64,000 nt of DNA from Cucumis sativus (lineage: Eukaryota > Streptophyta > Magnoliopsida > Cucurbitales > Cucurbitaceae): contig NC_026656.2 of assembly GCF_000004075.3 (NCBI RefSeq), positions 3,472,001 to 3,536,000 of the forward strand, in the 5' to 3' direction. The notes beneath the pieces are model-generated. The model was given only the letters and a program-made list of their open reading frames with translations. It ran no database searches and was not told where the DNA came from. Position 1 is the first letter of the stretch. Each line of letters opens with the position of its first letter. Below are positions 23,702 through 37,840 of the stretch, piece by piece. Both the position numbers and the translations under genes were made by a program.

Positions 23702-25043
23702 TTGAGTTTGAAGACATAAAAATCTATTGAACCGTGCTCTATAATGACAGATCTTCGAGTTGTAGAATGTGATCATTGGTTCGAGCTCTTTCAACTTAAT
23801 CTGACGCGCATGGCCTGTGTTGAGCAAGAACAAAATTTGACAATGTGCACGGTGCACACACAATTTATTGGAGTCCAAAATTTTGTTTGTGTTGATGTAG
23901 GTGAACACTTCTGTGAACTTTAATGTTCCCCTTAACTTTATGTTTAGGAAATAGGATGGTTAGTCGTAAAAGACTAGCTTTTGTTTGTAATCTAATCTAT
24001 CTACCCATGTGAATGCTGTGAAAAGCCACATAAATATTGATTGGCCTTGTTGTGCAGTACTCAGAAGACTAAATAGATGAAGCTTTCAAGAACTTTCTTT
24101 GTTCCGTTTTTGAGTGTGGTGTGCTACTCTGGTTTGTGTTGAACTAGATTTGAATTCAGTTTATAGGTGAAGAGGCAAATTTGACTTGGAGTCGGGTGCC
24201 TTGTGCAAGCTCTACACTCTACTGAATATCATTATTTTAGATCCTTCAAATTTGGATAATTGGCTAATGTAGGACAAATTTAGGTGGGTTGAAGAGATTT
24301 GGGCTCTTTATTTTTTAGATTAATAAGACTTTGAGGGTGTGAAATGACAGTTTTGTCCTCGAAAGCAAAATAGTAACCCACCCCCCATCTTTCATTTTAC
24401 TCTCTTTTCTGTATATTCTCTTAAATCTCTCTATCAAGCTCGACTTGTAGCATCTCTCTCCATACTCTAAAATTTCTAAAAGGGATTGAAGTATGGTTTA
24501 TATTTTTGTTGGGGATTTTGACTTCTCTTACTTGTTTAGAAGGTGGGAGAAGTTTTCTATCAGCCAATGTTTAAGATGAACTTTTTTTCATGTACTCGAG
24601 AAGATGCTAGAAAAATGTTTGATCTTTTCTCCATGACAAGCTAAAGGTAGGAAAAGATTTTGGCATGAGAAAATTGTCCATGAAACCAAGTGCCACATGA
24701 ATGAAAAGAATTTAGAATTTAGAGTAAAAGTCTAAAAGAAATTACTTTATGTTGCATGGACGGATAAAGAATTGAAAAGTTCAGAATAATCAAGAGTTCA
24801 AAGTACTTAAAAAGTCTATTTACATTCACTTGATATTGAATCATGGCCAAAGACAAACAAAGTCTTCAATGGAACAAAAGCATGGAGTGCCATACAAAAT
24901 GAAATGCATATATGTGAGTAGGTGAATTTCGACATTGCCACTATTATCTCATATCCACATCTATTTTCAAGCAGAGAACATGAAAGAAGGGGACTCCTAT
25001 ACCCAAAATCAAAAGAAAGATGCAGTTTCACTTCAAAAAAATT
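23702..25043. other. convergent 3' region between Shg1-like gene and UreF
   Basis: 3' UTRs of two converging genes plus AT-rich spacer. I see no open frame of interest, RNA gene or repeat. Confidence 0.6.
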
Positions 25044-25730
25044 TCAAGAACAAAACATTTTAGAAAAGAGGCACGAATGGCATCCCTGTACTGTCTCTAA
25101 CAAAGGAACCGTTTGGCAAGCTTCTTCAACAGGACGGTTCATCCATCTCTTCAATATGTCTTCAGCAACAAATGCAAGCTGATGTTGCAACACAGCTGCA
25201 CCCAAAGGTCCTACTAAATTCAATCTTGTTGCAGCAGAAATAACATCTCTCAAGGTAATAAACAGATATGCTCTTTGTGACATTGTGCCATCCCATCCAA
25301 GTAGACCGCAGATTAGCCCAAAGATGGGAGCATGGTGGAATGAAACAGCCCCAGTCCCATACAAGTTCTCCCTCATTGCTTTCAGAGATGGGATTTCGGA
25401 AAATACTATTGCTGAAACTCTCATGAGTGCTGACCCTTGCGTAACAGACGCCTTTCGACTAACTTCATTAGTTAACATTGCATCCAATAACATGTCGTTT
25501 TTCTTCCAGGTTTCAAAATCAGGCGATTGTGTGGCTGAATGAACAAAGGGAAGAAACAAACTTCCAGTGTTGTCCAATAAATGGATCACAAAAGTTTTGA
25601 GATCATCTGGACTTGAGACGATTTGAGCTTGTATTGCAGCCTCAAGGCCGAATGAATGAGCGAAGCCACCAGTTGGAAGGATAGAATCGAGCAGTTGCCA
25701 TTGGCTCCAGTGACAATGTTTGTCATCCAT
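25044..25730 (-). CDS. UREF: urease accessory protein UreF
   Basis: Part of the UreD-UreF-UreG chaperone complex that delivers Ni2+ and carbonate to the active site of apo-urease in the cytosol. It is a single coding exon of 228 residues, full length for plant UreF. Family signatures are WSQWQLLDSILPTGGFAHS followed by GLEAAIQ, the helical core with RKASVTQGSALMR, HHAPIFGLICGLLG and the C-terminal RLNLVGPLGA. The ATG at 25730 is the first in frame. A good 3' splice site (TTTTGCAG on the minus strand, around 25758) lies just upstream, so a leader intron in the 5' UTR is likely. The partner UreD and UreG genes are not in the window. Confidence 0.95.
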   Translation of the reverse strand: MDDKHCHWSQWQLLDSILPTGGFAHSFGLEAAIQAQIVSSPDDLKTFVIHLLDNTGSLFLPFVHSATQSPDFETWKKNDMLLDAMLTNEVSRKASVTQGSALMRVSAIVFSEIPSLKAMRENLYGTGAVSFHHAPIFGLICGLLGWDGTMSQRAYLFITLRDVISAATRLNLVGPLGAAVLQHQLAFVAEDILKRWMNRPVEEACQTVPLLETVQGCHSCLFSKMFCS

Positions 25731-25940
25731 GTCAAGTTTGTACTATTGCATAGATTCTGCAAAACAGAAACAAGAAAATACAACTGCATTAAAGTTACCT
25801 ATCTAGAAAATGAATATAACAAACTCGAGTTTTAAGTAGCTAACTTCAAATTTATCTAAAAAATGATAACAACTAAACATGTTTACACTGTCAAAAAGAT
25901 TTTTTTTTTCAGGGAATATGCCCTCTGGATAGTATACATA

Positions 25941-26084
25941 CACAAAGGGCTCACCAAGAAATGCTAACACAAAGGGCTCACCAAGAAATGCTATACATAC
26001 ACAAAAGGCTCACCAAGAAATGCTATACATATACCAAGGGTTTACCAAGAAGTGCTATATATATACACAAAGGGTGCATCAAGA
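25941..26084. repeat. imperfect ~33-bp tandem repeat, five units
   Basis: Units begin CACAAAGGGCTCACCAAGAA at 25941 and 25968. Diverged versions begin at 26000, 26033 and 26066, giving periods of 27, 32, 33 and 33 bp. Units 1 and 2 are nearly identical, units 4 and 5 the most diverged. It is non-coding. Confidence 0.9.
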
Positions 26085-26230
26085 ATCAATAAATTACACA
26101 TCTCTACTCGATGTCAAAACAATCTGAATCCACAATATTTTCTTTTGTGTTTGAGAAATTTGATTTTCATTCGGAAAAGAGAAAAGAAAGAATACACAAA
26201 CAAACAAAATGATAAAGCCACAAAAAGGAA

Positions 26231-26420
26231 GTTAACAACAAGACAAAGGTCCAATCAAGTAAAAAAAAAACCTAACGAATAATTTCAGAACGCCTGAAAA
26301 CCGAAGCACAAAGAACAACGAAGAAAGTCAACTACAAGACGGATGTCCAATCATCAAGTGAAATGAAACCTAACGAATAACTTCAAAAGCCCTTAAAACT
26401 GAAGTCCAAAGAGAAACAGA
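26231..26420. repeat. 96-bp imperfect tandem duplication
   Basis: The segment from 26231 is repeated from 26327. Shared blocks include ACAAGAC, GTCCAATCA, CCTAACGAATAA, TTCA and CTGAA. It lies next to the 33-bp array but has an unrelated unit. Confidence 0.8.
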
Positions 26421-27905
26421 GAATCCAACAAGGTTTTGAGACTGAACTCCAGAGTAACCAAAACTAATCTAACCAACCATGTATTTCCTGTTTGATTAAA
26501 ACCAACTCAAACCCTGATCAAGTCAAGATTTCAAAACTCAAGAATCGTTGAATTGTTTCTTAAACCAAGACGAAGACGATCAACATTGTAATGGGCAACC
26601 ACTAAAAACCTCATTAACAGCCAAGAATCAAGATACGAACCCTAGAGCATATGACAGATTTGTTTCACAAAGAAGAACAAAACGAACAAAAATGGGAAGA
26701 ATGAAAATTAACCTTAAAGGGAATGAAAATTGAAATCCGCCATTTCCATATGATGTGAGGAAGCTCCTGCTGAATTTTGCAATTTTCTTAATTGTGCAAA
26801 CATGTGGATTTGTAATGAACGTATTAATGCACAATTAAGAGCATGTTAATTATCTATCCATTTCTCGTGCACGGTTAATAAGGGATTGGGAGTGTGAACA
26901 CGAGGAGGAGGGTATGGGTAAATGCAAAGAGTTGTAGAAAGTGGAAGCACTTCTGTAGTAATTGAAAACAAGGGAGAGAAGAGGAGTGTGAAGGGAGCGA
27001 GGGAGAGGTCTCTTGTAGGGATGACTTAATTTTACATTCACTAAGGTGGACAATTAGTGGGCATTCTCACAATGCCCAAAGGTTATACTTCATCATTTTA
27101 GTGTCTGTACTTTTAAAATATCCATTTCATTTTCATTTTATTTCATTTTTAAGAGGCTATAAGAATTATCTCCTAGTACAAAGATCATATTATTTAAACT
27201 AAAAAAATTTGATAAAATTATTTATAAAAAAAACAGAAGAATATATTGCTGTTTTGGGTCTGTTGATGAGGCTATACTTGAATTTGAACTAAAAGAAGAA
27301 ATGTTCCACTCAGCAATACCACCATTGCAAAGTGTTGCTCTCACAATATCTAAAACAAAAAAAACAAACATTGCTTTTATGATATATTCTAATCATATAA
27401 AAGAAAAATAACATATTAAGTCGGACAACTGAACACAATGTTGATCATCACTCCTATTGTTGTGCCTAAAAAACCTTAACGAATGTGACATTGTCGAATA
27501 TGAACATTTAATAAGATATAAAAAAGCTTCTATGTTGCTACTATGCTCAGCTAAGAAATCAGAAGAACATAGAATAAGAAGAGAACAAGTGAAGAAAATC
27601 AAGAAGGATAATGCCTAAACAATCAAACTAATAGTCAGAGAAGAGAACAAGTCCAAATATTGAAGGGAGAAAAAGATTGATCTATATTTATTTAAAATAA
27701 TGTTCATAAATATTACACTGAGAAGAGAGAAATAGGTGAAAAAAATGGGTGATGTTAATAATCAAAGCCTCCCTCCGTCAAATGAGACATTTAAATAATA
27801 AATATACTGGGTAGTTCTCATAAATAAAGTCGTGAAGGAACCCAGACAGATGGATGTTAAATCCAGAAGTATATTATGATCAAATGTCAAAACTTTATGT
27901 TTTTT

Positions 27906-30900
27906 TCACTCTGATTTGTCCTCAAATGCAAGGTTGAATATCTGGCTGTATTCATCAACAAAATGAACATCAAGACCCTCTTTCACATTGGAAGCAAGCT
28001 CATCAAAGTCCCTCCTGTTTGCAGAAGGGAATATTATTGTTTTTACTTCACTTCTTCTTGCAGCTATGGTTTTCTCCTTCACCTGTAAAAACAGTAAAGG
28101 AGAAGCAATTTGAATAATCTGTTGAATGAGCAAACCGATGCGATAAAGACTAGAAACCAAACCAAAGTTGAGAAAATCTATCTAAATTGGATGGGACTGT
28201 TTTTCAGTCTTATGATCTAGAATATCAAATCAACTAAGTCTACTTCAACCAGCCAATCGATCATTTTTGTCCGTTTTACTAGAGTTTTTTCTCCACATGA
28301 CAAATTTTAATTGGATGCACAAAGATAAGTGCAAATCGAACAGTATCTAAGGATTTTTTCGCCTTAAATCCAGCCCACTCAAATTTTCATATACAAGAAA
28401 GATTATAGCAAATGCTAAAAATTCTTTTACTTACCCCACCAATTGGAAGAATTTTTCCAGTCAAAGTTACTTCACCGGTCATGGCTAGATCCTTTTTGAC
28501 AGGTTTCTTCATGGCAAGTGACAATAGAGATGTCATCATGGTGCAACCAGCACTTGGCCCATCTTTTGGTGTTGCTCCAGCAGGAACGTGAAGATGAAGC
28601 TTGGTATTCGCAAAGAAAGGATTGTCTGGCTCTTTTTCAAGCAATATAGCTCGGGCAAGAGTGTGAGCAATTTGAGCACTTTCTTTCATAACATCTCCAA
28701 GCTGACCGGTTATATGGAGAGCGCCTTTACCCTCTCCTTGCTCAACTTGAGTGGTTTCTATGTAGAGAGTGGAACCTCCCATGGCAGTCCAAGCAAGCCC
28801 CATCACTACTCCTACTGGTATCTGGTTGTAAATGCGCTCTGCATGGAAAACTGGTTTTCCCACATAATCAGCTAGATTGGTTGAGTCAACAATCACTTTC
28901 TCAACTTTGTTCGTGACATCTGATTCATCATCCTGCCAAAGCCATGAAAATTTCAGGGCATGAATCGGACTTGGTGCAAGGAAACAACTTTGATAGTGAC
29001 ATGCACAAGTCACCCCGATTTTGCTTATATTTGAGAGTCGAGTTATATTTCACTCTCCAATGCAGACAAAGAGGGAGGAATTCCAACTAGATTTGCATGG
29101 ATAATGAACTTATATTTCTTAAATACCTTGGCATCCACAGGTTGATTGGGAAGAGAATCATCTGCTAAAAGATCACTAGATATCTTCTCAGCTTCAGCAG
29201 AGGATTCAATTTTTTGATCTTGGCTACTTTCATCGATCAATTCACCATCGACTTGACTCTCGCTTCCACTACTGCTTTTACTTGATTCATCTACAATATC
29301 TGCCTTTTCTTCATTAGATTCAACAATCTCTGCCAGTTCAGCTTCATTTGATGCTCCATTTCTTACAAGATGAAGAGCAATCTGCCACATTACAAATAAA
29401 ATTATTCTTTATCCTTTGATCCATGCAACAGCTCCAAGATATTTCACCGAAAATTCATACAAGTACCATGGGAATAGCAAAGAAAATATCTAATGACTTG
29501 TCAAAACCCTAATAGTTCTCATTACCAAATAAATCCCAAGATCAATCCAAAAAGCTAAGCACTTTACAAACCTTGCGATAAATCTTTTCAATGTGCTTCT
29601 GGAGATTTCTAACCCCAGCTTCTCGGCAGTAGTTTTCTATGAGACCAAGAAGGGCAGCATCAGTCACTTCAACCTGAAATTAATTGAAATTCAATTTTGA
29701 TGGTATCATCCAGAAACAGGTTCCTCAGCTAGGGAGTGAGAAAGAGGGAGACCTGTTCGGGTTTAATCCCACACGCTTCGCGTGTAGCTTTTTCCAAGTA
29801 GTCCCTTGCTATGTGCATCTTCTCATCAGTAATATATCCAGCGATGGCAATGACTTCCATTCGGTCAAGAAGAGGATTGGGTATCATTTCAATAACATTT
29901 GCCGTGCAGACAAAAAGAACCTGTAATAGACATTTCCATACAGTAAGCCACTTATAATAGAATCTGAGCCCCAATTTCAAGTGCTAACTTCCATTTAAAT
30001 GAATTCTACAAAATTATTCAATATTGTGACCAACAGAGAAACTTATCACCTCACCGGCTCACCCACTCACCTTTGAAAGGTCAATTGGGACATCAAGATA
30101 ATGGTCCAAAAAGTTAGCATTCTGCTCAGGATCAAGAAGCTCCAACAAAGCACTAGCAGGATCTCCAGCATGACCTCTTCCAAGCTGCATGAAAAAATAG
30201 ATGAATACCTAAATTATCAAGTTTTTCAGATAAAATTGTATCGAAAGATTTATTTGCCTTAGACTATACTGTAGACTTCACATGAATGAGGTTAGTTCAG
30301 GTTCATTCTCATGTAATAGTTCGTAATATGTGCATGAGAGAGAGACAGAGAGATGTTAAATCAATCAGACCATCCGACCACCATTTACCTTGTCTATCTC
30401 ATCAATCAAGACAAGAGGATTAGCAGTTCCAACACTTTTAAGACACTGCACCATCTTTCCTGGCATTGCACCAATGTAGGTTCGCCGATGGCCCTGGATG
30501 CAGTTTTGCAGTTAGCATATATGCAAATAACTTCATAGCTATAAAAGGATACAGATGAAGACATATGCTTAAGTACCTTAATTTCAGCAACATCAACTAG
30601 TCCTCCAACAGAAAATCGGAAGAACTTACGATTCAAAGCCCGAGCTATTGAACGACCAATGCTAGTTTTTCCCACTCCAGGTGGACCAGAGAGACAAATA
30701 ATTTTTCCTGCCATGTAGCAAACTCCTTGGTTGGCAAATCAATAAATTTAAAATATAATTATCTTTTTCTTTAAGAAAAAACCAAGAATTGCTAGAAGAA
30801 TAAGATAAAAAATAATAGTTGATTGCCATTTTAAACATATTGCAATACATGTCACAAAAAATTAAGCAAATTCCATTTGCTTCAGCATTGCCTAAAAATA

Positions 30901-33900
30901 AAAGAATACTGCTCAATCATGACTAGCACATTGTTCATCCAAAAATCACCAAGCATATCAAAGAAACAATGCAGATTTCATCGGACATCTAACTCTACAA
31001 ATGATAAGGTTATAAAGAAGAAAATATAGTGCAGGAAAACAATCAAGATATAGTTTTCTGGAAAAACATCAGCAGGCCAGAAAAAAGAGAAAGAAAGTCA
31101 AGGAGCTTCTTTATCAATTATCATCATAATATATTATTTTAACCATAATCAAAAAACAAGAAGGCACAGAAAACCTTGTGAACTTCCTCTGAGCTTTCCA
31201 ACAGCAATAAATTCGAGGATTCTTTCTTTGACATCAGTTAATCCATAATGATCTTCATCAAGAATTTTTTGGGCACCGAGGACATCAAAATTCTCGTCAC
31301 TGCAGTAGTAATGTAAAATAACAATTTCTCATCAAAATTCTCATCATTGCATCAGCAAGTTGTAAATAACAAATTTATACCGCAGGTGTAGAGGTTGAGA
31401 TTCACAAACCTGTAAACTCCCCAAGGAAGTACAGTCAACCAATCCAGATAATTTCTTGTAACATTAAACTCACTCGAACTGGCCTCTAATAACTGCAGTT
31501 TCGCAAGCTCTTCTTCTATGACTTGTGCCACGTGTTGTGGACATTTGTCTTTGACTGGTTCAAGTCTTTCCCTAAACTTTGCTGCGGCAGATGTAAAGTA
31601 TTGGTATAATTATAACAGATGAAAAGAATAAACAAAAAGCAAAGCCTAACATCATCTATGTAGGCTACCAGGCAAAAATCACCACCATAACTGACTGGTT
31701 TCTCATCTCTTATTAGATTAAAAATTTAGAAATAAAAACAAGCAGTCATCGCCATAACATTTTAAAGGATGGAGAGTACATCTGAATTCATTATCAAGCA
31801 TGTTCCCAGAAATTCAGGAGTTCCCTATGATAATCAATGGAGGATTAAGAATACATCATTGTCAATTATTCAAATCTTCAACATACAAATTCTTTTGTGA
31901 GACCTTATAATGCACTTCAAGTCCAGGGTCATCTATCCATTGCAGACACTTTCACAATGGTTTATTCAATCAAATACCAAGTTAGTTTGCAGGAATTCCC
32001 AATGCAATTTATGTACAGTATATATACAGATCAATACAGAATCATCACTGGCAAGTTTTATCATAGGCTCACGGAAAAGAGGCTCACCTGAAAGAGCTGT
32101 TTTGTCATCTGTCTCAAGTCCCAGCTCCTGAACATAGACAAATCCAATAAAGTGTCAAAAGTTTGAAACAAGAGGAAAGCCTTGCCGGTTGTTACTAGTT
32201 AGTCGGGTCGACTGTAGCGGTTTGATAACAATGTGGTGATCAAAGTAGTACAAACCTTCTTAATAGCTTTAAGTTGCTCATTCAGTAAGTAACGACGTTG
32301 CTCGCCACTTATCTTCTCCTCAATGGCCTTCGCTATAGATTCCTATTTTAACCATTTGAAGGATAATATCAGTAAGTCTAATCACCTTCAATATATTAAG
32401 AGGAATATTTGTGAATCCAATCGAACATCTCCAAACATATATCCCCTTCTTTCAACCACTCTTAGCACATTGATAAATAGCACCAATAAATGAATGTTAA
32501 CAGAAAATGGAAAGCCGAACCAATGTTGTTATAACTTATAATGAAAATTAAACTCACTAAAAGCATGTGTACATGGTAATTGACTAGTTTATTACTTACA
32601 TATTGTTCAAAATATGAAATATCAAAACAGAAATTACAACATACCTGAATTTTGTTTATTTCCATCTCCTTCTTCAACAATTCTAGTGTAATTTTTAACC
32701 GTTTATATACCTAATTCAGAGGGAAACAAAGAGTAAGAAAGCAAACAGAATCAATGAAATAAGCTGCAAAGTCAATTAATGCCAGACCGCAATGAGTTAA
32801 ATCTGCAATCATATTTATGAAGATGATTGTGATCTTTTTGCCTTAAAAACGTCTAAAAACCTATCTTCCCGAGGATGTCATCTAAACCCAACATATAAAC
32901 CAGAATTTTTAAAAGAGTTGGTCAAATATCTGCTTACGTCTAATTCTTCAAGCACTTCCTGACATTGTACTTTATTTGCTCCAGATATTGCTGCCCCAAA
33001 ATCTGCTAATCTTGGAAAATTGAAATCACCAATATGCTGCACATCACAGGGAAGAAATCACAATCAAAATAGAAGTATCCTGAAGAATCAGAACAGCCAT
33101 GCCAACTTCTGAGAAGTAAAAGGAGTCTGTCAAGTCTACTTACATCTACTTGTTTGAGATGCTTAAATTTTATTTTGTTTTTTTTTATGTCTGAGATCTT
33201 TCTTTACTTTGATTTTATTTAATTTTCTTTGTTTCTTTCTCTCTAAAAGGGGTACCTGGGTGTATGTTTGAACATGATCCCTCCAAAGTGAACTGGTCTT
33301 CAAAACATCCCTAAGGGTAGATATAACCTCAAATGAAGTTGCCTTTATAACATTATCATCTTTGTTATAAGGTTTATCCTGAAGAAAAACAACATAGAAT
33401 GAAATTCGTTCTCAAAGGAAACCTTATAAACTGATTCAAATGAGAAATGTACAACCACATACCTTGAGATGATCAACTTTCACGGTTAAGGGATCCTCAC
33501 TAACCTATACAGAAACCGTAAGTATTGTCAGCTCAGTAATTCACATGATCCCATAAATGCATGATTCAAAATCATTTAAATATCGGCAGCTCATGTAGGT
33601 ATCTTTTAGGAGTAGAATAACATATGGTCAGGGAAGAGAAAGGACAGAATGGCCATGTATTAACTTATTCATGTTATACCATCTCTGTAATTCGAAGTCT
33701 TCTATGACCAATAAGCACCACCTGGTCTCCTTGGATACTTGAAATCTGAAATAAAAATTCAGAGCACATAGAATCAACTCGCTATGAAATAGACGTAAGA
33801 GCTACATCCTGCTAAAGAAAGGGGCAAAAAATAACAACAGTACCTGGGCAAGTGTGCCAACTTCATGAAGCCTATCATATAACTCCTTGCCTGTCAAATC

Positions 33901-35032
33901 ACTGGTATTTTTTTCTGTCTCGGATCCAGATACTGTACTAGAATCAGTTCCCGGTTCATCCTTAAGAAGGAAGGCACCAGCATATGGAGCTTGCCTTCTT
34001 CTGCTTTCTTGCAGAGCGGCCAATAGTTTAGGATCCTGCAATATAACATCACACATCTCAAGTCACTTCCCTGTAAAAAAGCCGATGTCCCTAAAATATT
34101 TGTTCAACAAGCAGCTAAGAATTGAGTAAAATTGAAATATAGAAACATGACACCAACATCACAAAAGGGAACTAAAAGATCAAAGTACATGGCAGCTCCT
34201 CAGCACAAATGCAAGGCAATGTAGTCCAATCATGTCCAGTACTTACGATACCTTTACATAAATTGGCATGTAGAATCCAGGAAATAATGGCCTATGAGGC
34301 AATGGCAACGCCAAAACCTGTCCAAAGAGAACAAAATAATAATAAATAAACCTTTTGGATCAGTCAAAAGATTTTTTAAAAAGAAAACAAAACAAAAGAA
34401 ACCGAATTAAACTAAAGACAACATTTTTATAGCATAAATCAAATTGGTTTAGGTTAAATTCCCAAGCTCAAATTTTTATAAGGATAAAGAAGTGTCCTTT
34501 TTTGTTCTTCTTTTTTTCTCTTTAACCCTTCAGACAAGTTAAGCACCAATTAGAACACCAAATTCAATCCACACAGAACAAAACATCACTAGTATTTCAA
34601 ATTTTCCAACTTCCCACTTCCTTCTTGGTTCGGCTTTTCCCCAATTAAACAGAAAAACCAATATAATGAAAGGCTCCTCTCTCCTTTTCCCCCATTTTCT
34701 TCATCCACACCTCAAATACAAAATCAAAAATCAATACCAACCGTCAAATAATCCTCCGGTCGAGGATTCGTCGAAACGATAGCAGACGAAGACTTCACCT
34801 CCACATCCTCCTCCTTCACCTTAGCCTCAATTTCAGCCTCCCGTGCCGACACATCATTGGCATCGGAGCAGAAAAACGCCCGACAAGTCAACCTGGTGCT
34901 TCTCCCACCCAAGCCTCTGAGAGAGCCAAGAACCCTAAGTAGAGGCGATTCCGACTCGGTGGCCGGGCGGAAACTCGGAGCCAGATTGTGGAGGCGGCTC
35001 CGGAAACATGAAGAGTTCAAAGCCTTCAACAT
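27906..35032 (-). CDS. LON1: Lon protease (ATP-dependent serine protease), mitochondrial type
   Basis: An AAA+ protease degrading damaged matrix proteins. Twenty coding exons (minus strand): 35032-34742, 34317-34252, 34035-33844, 33745-33680, 33504-33463, 33378-33256, 33036-32938, 32710-32645, 32342-32256, 32127-32088, 31581-31410, 31299-31175, 30707-30577, 30493-30389, 30184-30071, 29920-29753, 29673-29572, 29381-29127, 28932-28435 and 28082-27906. They sum to 2919 nt, or 972 residues, the normal length. Residues 1-60 are Arg/Ser-rich, like a mitochondrial presequence. Walker A is GPPGVGKT (464-471) and Walker B is [10 protein letters not shown] (526-535). The catalytic Ser875 lies in PKDGPSAG and Lys916 in GGVKEK. 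A Ser/Glu-rich insert (about 670-745) separates the ATPase and protease parts. The 1/2/3/4 paralogue number is a guess; the family is certain. Confidence 0.97.
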
Positions 35033-37549
35033 TGAATGATTCCTGATGAGATTCTGGTAATGGGTCTCAGTTGGGTACTAATGGGGACGGTGGTTCCGTT
35101 CGGCAAGAACCGCCATAGACGGAGGAAGAGCTCTGCCGAAAAAAGAAACAGAAATAAGTAGTAATGTTAAAACCCTTCGTAAACCCTCGCCCAGTCACTC
35201 ATTTGACGGAATTACCCCTAATACTTCCATGTTTTATTTTATTAAATATTTTATTGAGATTTGAATCACGAACCTCCCAACATTGTCACCTTCTAATTAG
35301 ATCTATTTTTATTAGCAATTTTGTATCAACTTTAATGATTACAAAAATAGTTTTAAATCATTTTATGTCACGTGGTAAACATCTAAAATGTTTAGTGTTT
35401 TTTAATGTTTCTTATTTAGTAAGTTTTATCGAGAACCATTCATTAGGTATTATCAAGAACTTCAATAACTCCACTTCTTCATATGCTTGTTTTCTTTTAT
35501 TTATGGACAAATTTAAGACTATTGAGGCGTTGGATCACTAAACAATTGTTCGTTGAACTTTACTGAATTGGAAAATACACTGAATGAGATTAAGGGTTTA
35601 GCTAAGTGTTTGGACAATGTTTCTTTTTAATTTTGTCTTCGTGATAGAAATCAAGTTACGTACCGTATGATGATTTGTTATGTTATCAACATTTTTTTTT
35701 TTTTGTCTTTTTTCATTTTTCTTTATAATTTGAAAAAAATTAGAAAAAAAAAGTTAGTTGCTAATTTCTTCAACTAAGTTTGTCATTTGAGAACACCTCT
35801 CTAAAATTTAGGGATGATTAGTAGATGTTATTATTGGTGTCATTTTATTTTAATTGCTCCTTGAATTTAGGGTTTTATGAAGTTTGTTTCTTTAGAACAA
35901 AAACCTAATAATAATAATGGGAAGAATTTATCAAGAGTGGTTCTTTTAGCATATAATTGATGACAAGTTATTTAAAACAATTTAATTACAATCAATGCCT
36001 CTTAGCATTATTGATAACAAATCATTTAATTTTAAATTCTTTTAGTATTTTACCATAGAATACTAACATTGTAAGTTTTTTTTTAGGAATTTTATATTTA
36101 CAACTTATAATAAATTCTATCACAGATAGTTATTGATATATTATAGTAGTATAATTCAAAACTTTACTATAGCTTGTAAATATTTTAATTTATTTTGTTA
36201 TTTTTTAAAATGACTCTTTATTTTATTATTGATCTATTTTTAAAAGTAATAAAAAATACAACAAAAAATACGTTTGTAAAAATAAAAGTTAACTAAACAA
36301 AAAAATTGTGGAGACAGAGAAAAATAGAAAATTATCAAAATAGAACATTTCACACAATATTTACACTTCAATACATCAATTGGGTGCGTAAATAATTTGT
36401 CGATATTTTTAAATGGAAACAATAAATTAGGAGGGAAATAAAATACTTAAGAGAGAGCAAAATAAAAGTAAGAGAGGAGAAAATGTTGGAGCATAAAGTT
36501 TAGTAGTGGGACAAAATGATAATAAAAGAAGGAAAGATATATAGATATGTAACTTTACCAAGAAATTTTAGTATAGTGACAAAGAAAAAGTTGAGTGAAG
36601 TGACATAAAAGTTTTAAGAGATAAAAAGAAATTAGATTTGAACAAAAATTATTGGAGACAAAACATAGTGAGAAAATATATAAATATTTTAGAGAGATAA
36701 TGTAGTTATAAGTAAATTATGTATCCCTAATCTACCGACGTATAGAAAAGTTCATGTGAAAATTTTGCTATAGGTTGTAAGTATTTGATCAAATTTGCTA
36801 TTTTTGACATTTTTTTTTGTTCGTGTGTGAAGATGAAGAATAGATGAATGGGAATCCAAACATATGGAGGAAGGATGAAAAAGAGAAAAATTGTTGACAA
36901 CCTATGATCATGATCAAGCAATTGACGACTGTTGTCGATGACCATGGATAGCCAACTATTGAGCACCATGGTCACAATAGCATACCGTTTGATAAGCGTC
37001 CACAATGTTTGTTAGATGAAAAGTTAGACGTCCTTCCATAATCCTTGCAAAATTCATAAAGAAAACTAACTTAAGATCAAACATAGAATCTATCGTGGTC
37101 ACTTTTAGACCTTAAGACAACTCGCTCCAGGATTAGGTTGATTAAGACTATTCTAATAGATTGATTTTTAACATCAAATCTAAAACAAGGTTTGAAAAGA
37201 TAACATCAAAATGGTTTTAATAGGCACGAACTTTTTAAGATTGATTCTCCTTCCAAAATGTGAAAACTACGTCCCTATTTATACTAATTTAAAATGTTAA
37301 AAGAGGACACAACATTTAATTTTATGCAATTTCAACTACTATAATTATTGAAAACACACAATTCATTACGAATGTGAATGAAAATGAATTTCTACAGTCA
37401 TTATGACTTTAGGGTCCAAATAACTTTTGAAGTTCCAAGTAGCTCTTGCTAATCAATGTCAGTTATTTGGTTATTCACTATTGGTTGTCATGCAACAACT
37501 AGTTGCAAAGAATCAAATGGTCGATCATTTTTAGCTTGGAACAATTTTA
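35033..37549. other. intergenic, AT-rich, no gene
   Basis: The leader and promoter of Lon lie next to 35033. The rest is AT-rich. Two segments near 36085-36185 and 36760-36815 resemble the MITE-like family (GCTATAGNTTGTAAATATTT-type arms). Open frames (125 codons at 35164-35541, 92 codons at 36727-37005) show no family. Confidence 0.6.
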
Positions 37550-37665
37550 TGTTTAGTGACCTCTTAGTAATTTAGAACAATTATATTGTAGCGTCAGTTC
37601 TTTTAGGATGATTTGTCCTTACTCACATGCATCTTATAGAAAAACTATCAGGTGGTTATCCAACA
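37550..37665. repeat. fragments of the TRIM-like LTR, one direct and one inverted
   Basis: TGTTTAGTGACCTCTTAGTA at 37550 is a direct copy of the LTR start at 37841. The reverse complement of 37580-37665 (TGTTGGATAACCACCTGATA, then TTTTTCTATAAGATGCATGTGAGTAAGGACAAA in shorter matching blocks) aligns with the first 80 bp of the LTR at 38321. Two partial copies therefore lie head to head beside the element. Confidence 0.7.
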
Positions 37666-37840
37666 TAGAATTACTCTATGATTGAGCCACGAAAAAAAAA
37701 GGTGCACCTTGTTTGCATATGTATTAAGTATTTCTTAACACTATTTTCACATCCTACTTTCATGTCTTTAGGATTCCTCTCATTCATATGTGATAAAGAT
37801 TCAATCATGTCTCCCTCTTAAACTCAGAGCATTACATGTA

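Larger units (their letters stand above)
25731..27905. other. UreF leader/promoter and Lon 3' flank
   Basis: About 2.2 kb without a coding gene. It contains two local tandem repeats (25941-26084 and 26231-26420), a CT/GA-rich stretch near 26880-27010, and the 3' UTR of Lon at its right end. If UreF has a leader intron, most of the repeats lie inside it. Confidence 0.55.

Noticed and set aside
23780-23795. tRNA-like B-box (GGTTCGAGCTC)
   Set aside because: No A-box at the right distance and no cloverleaf can be folded around it.
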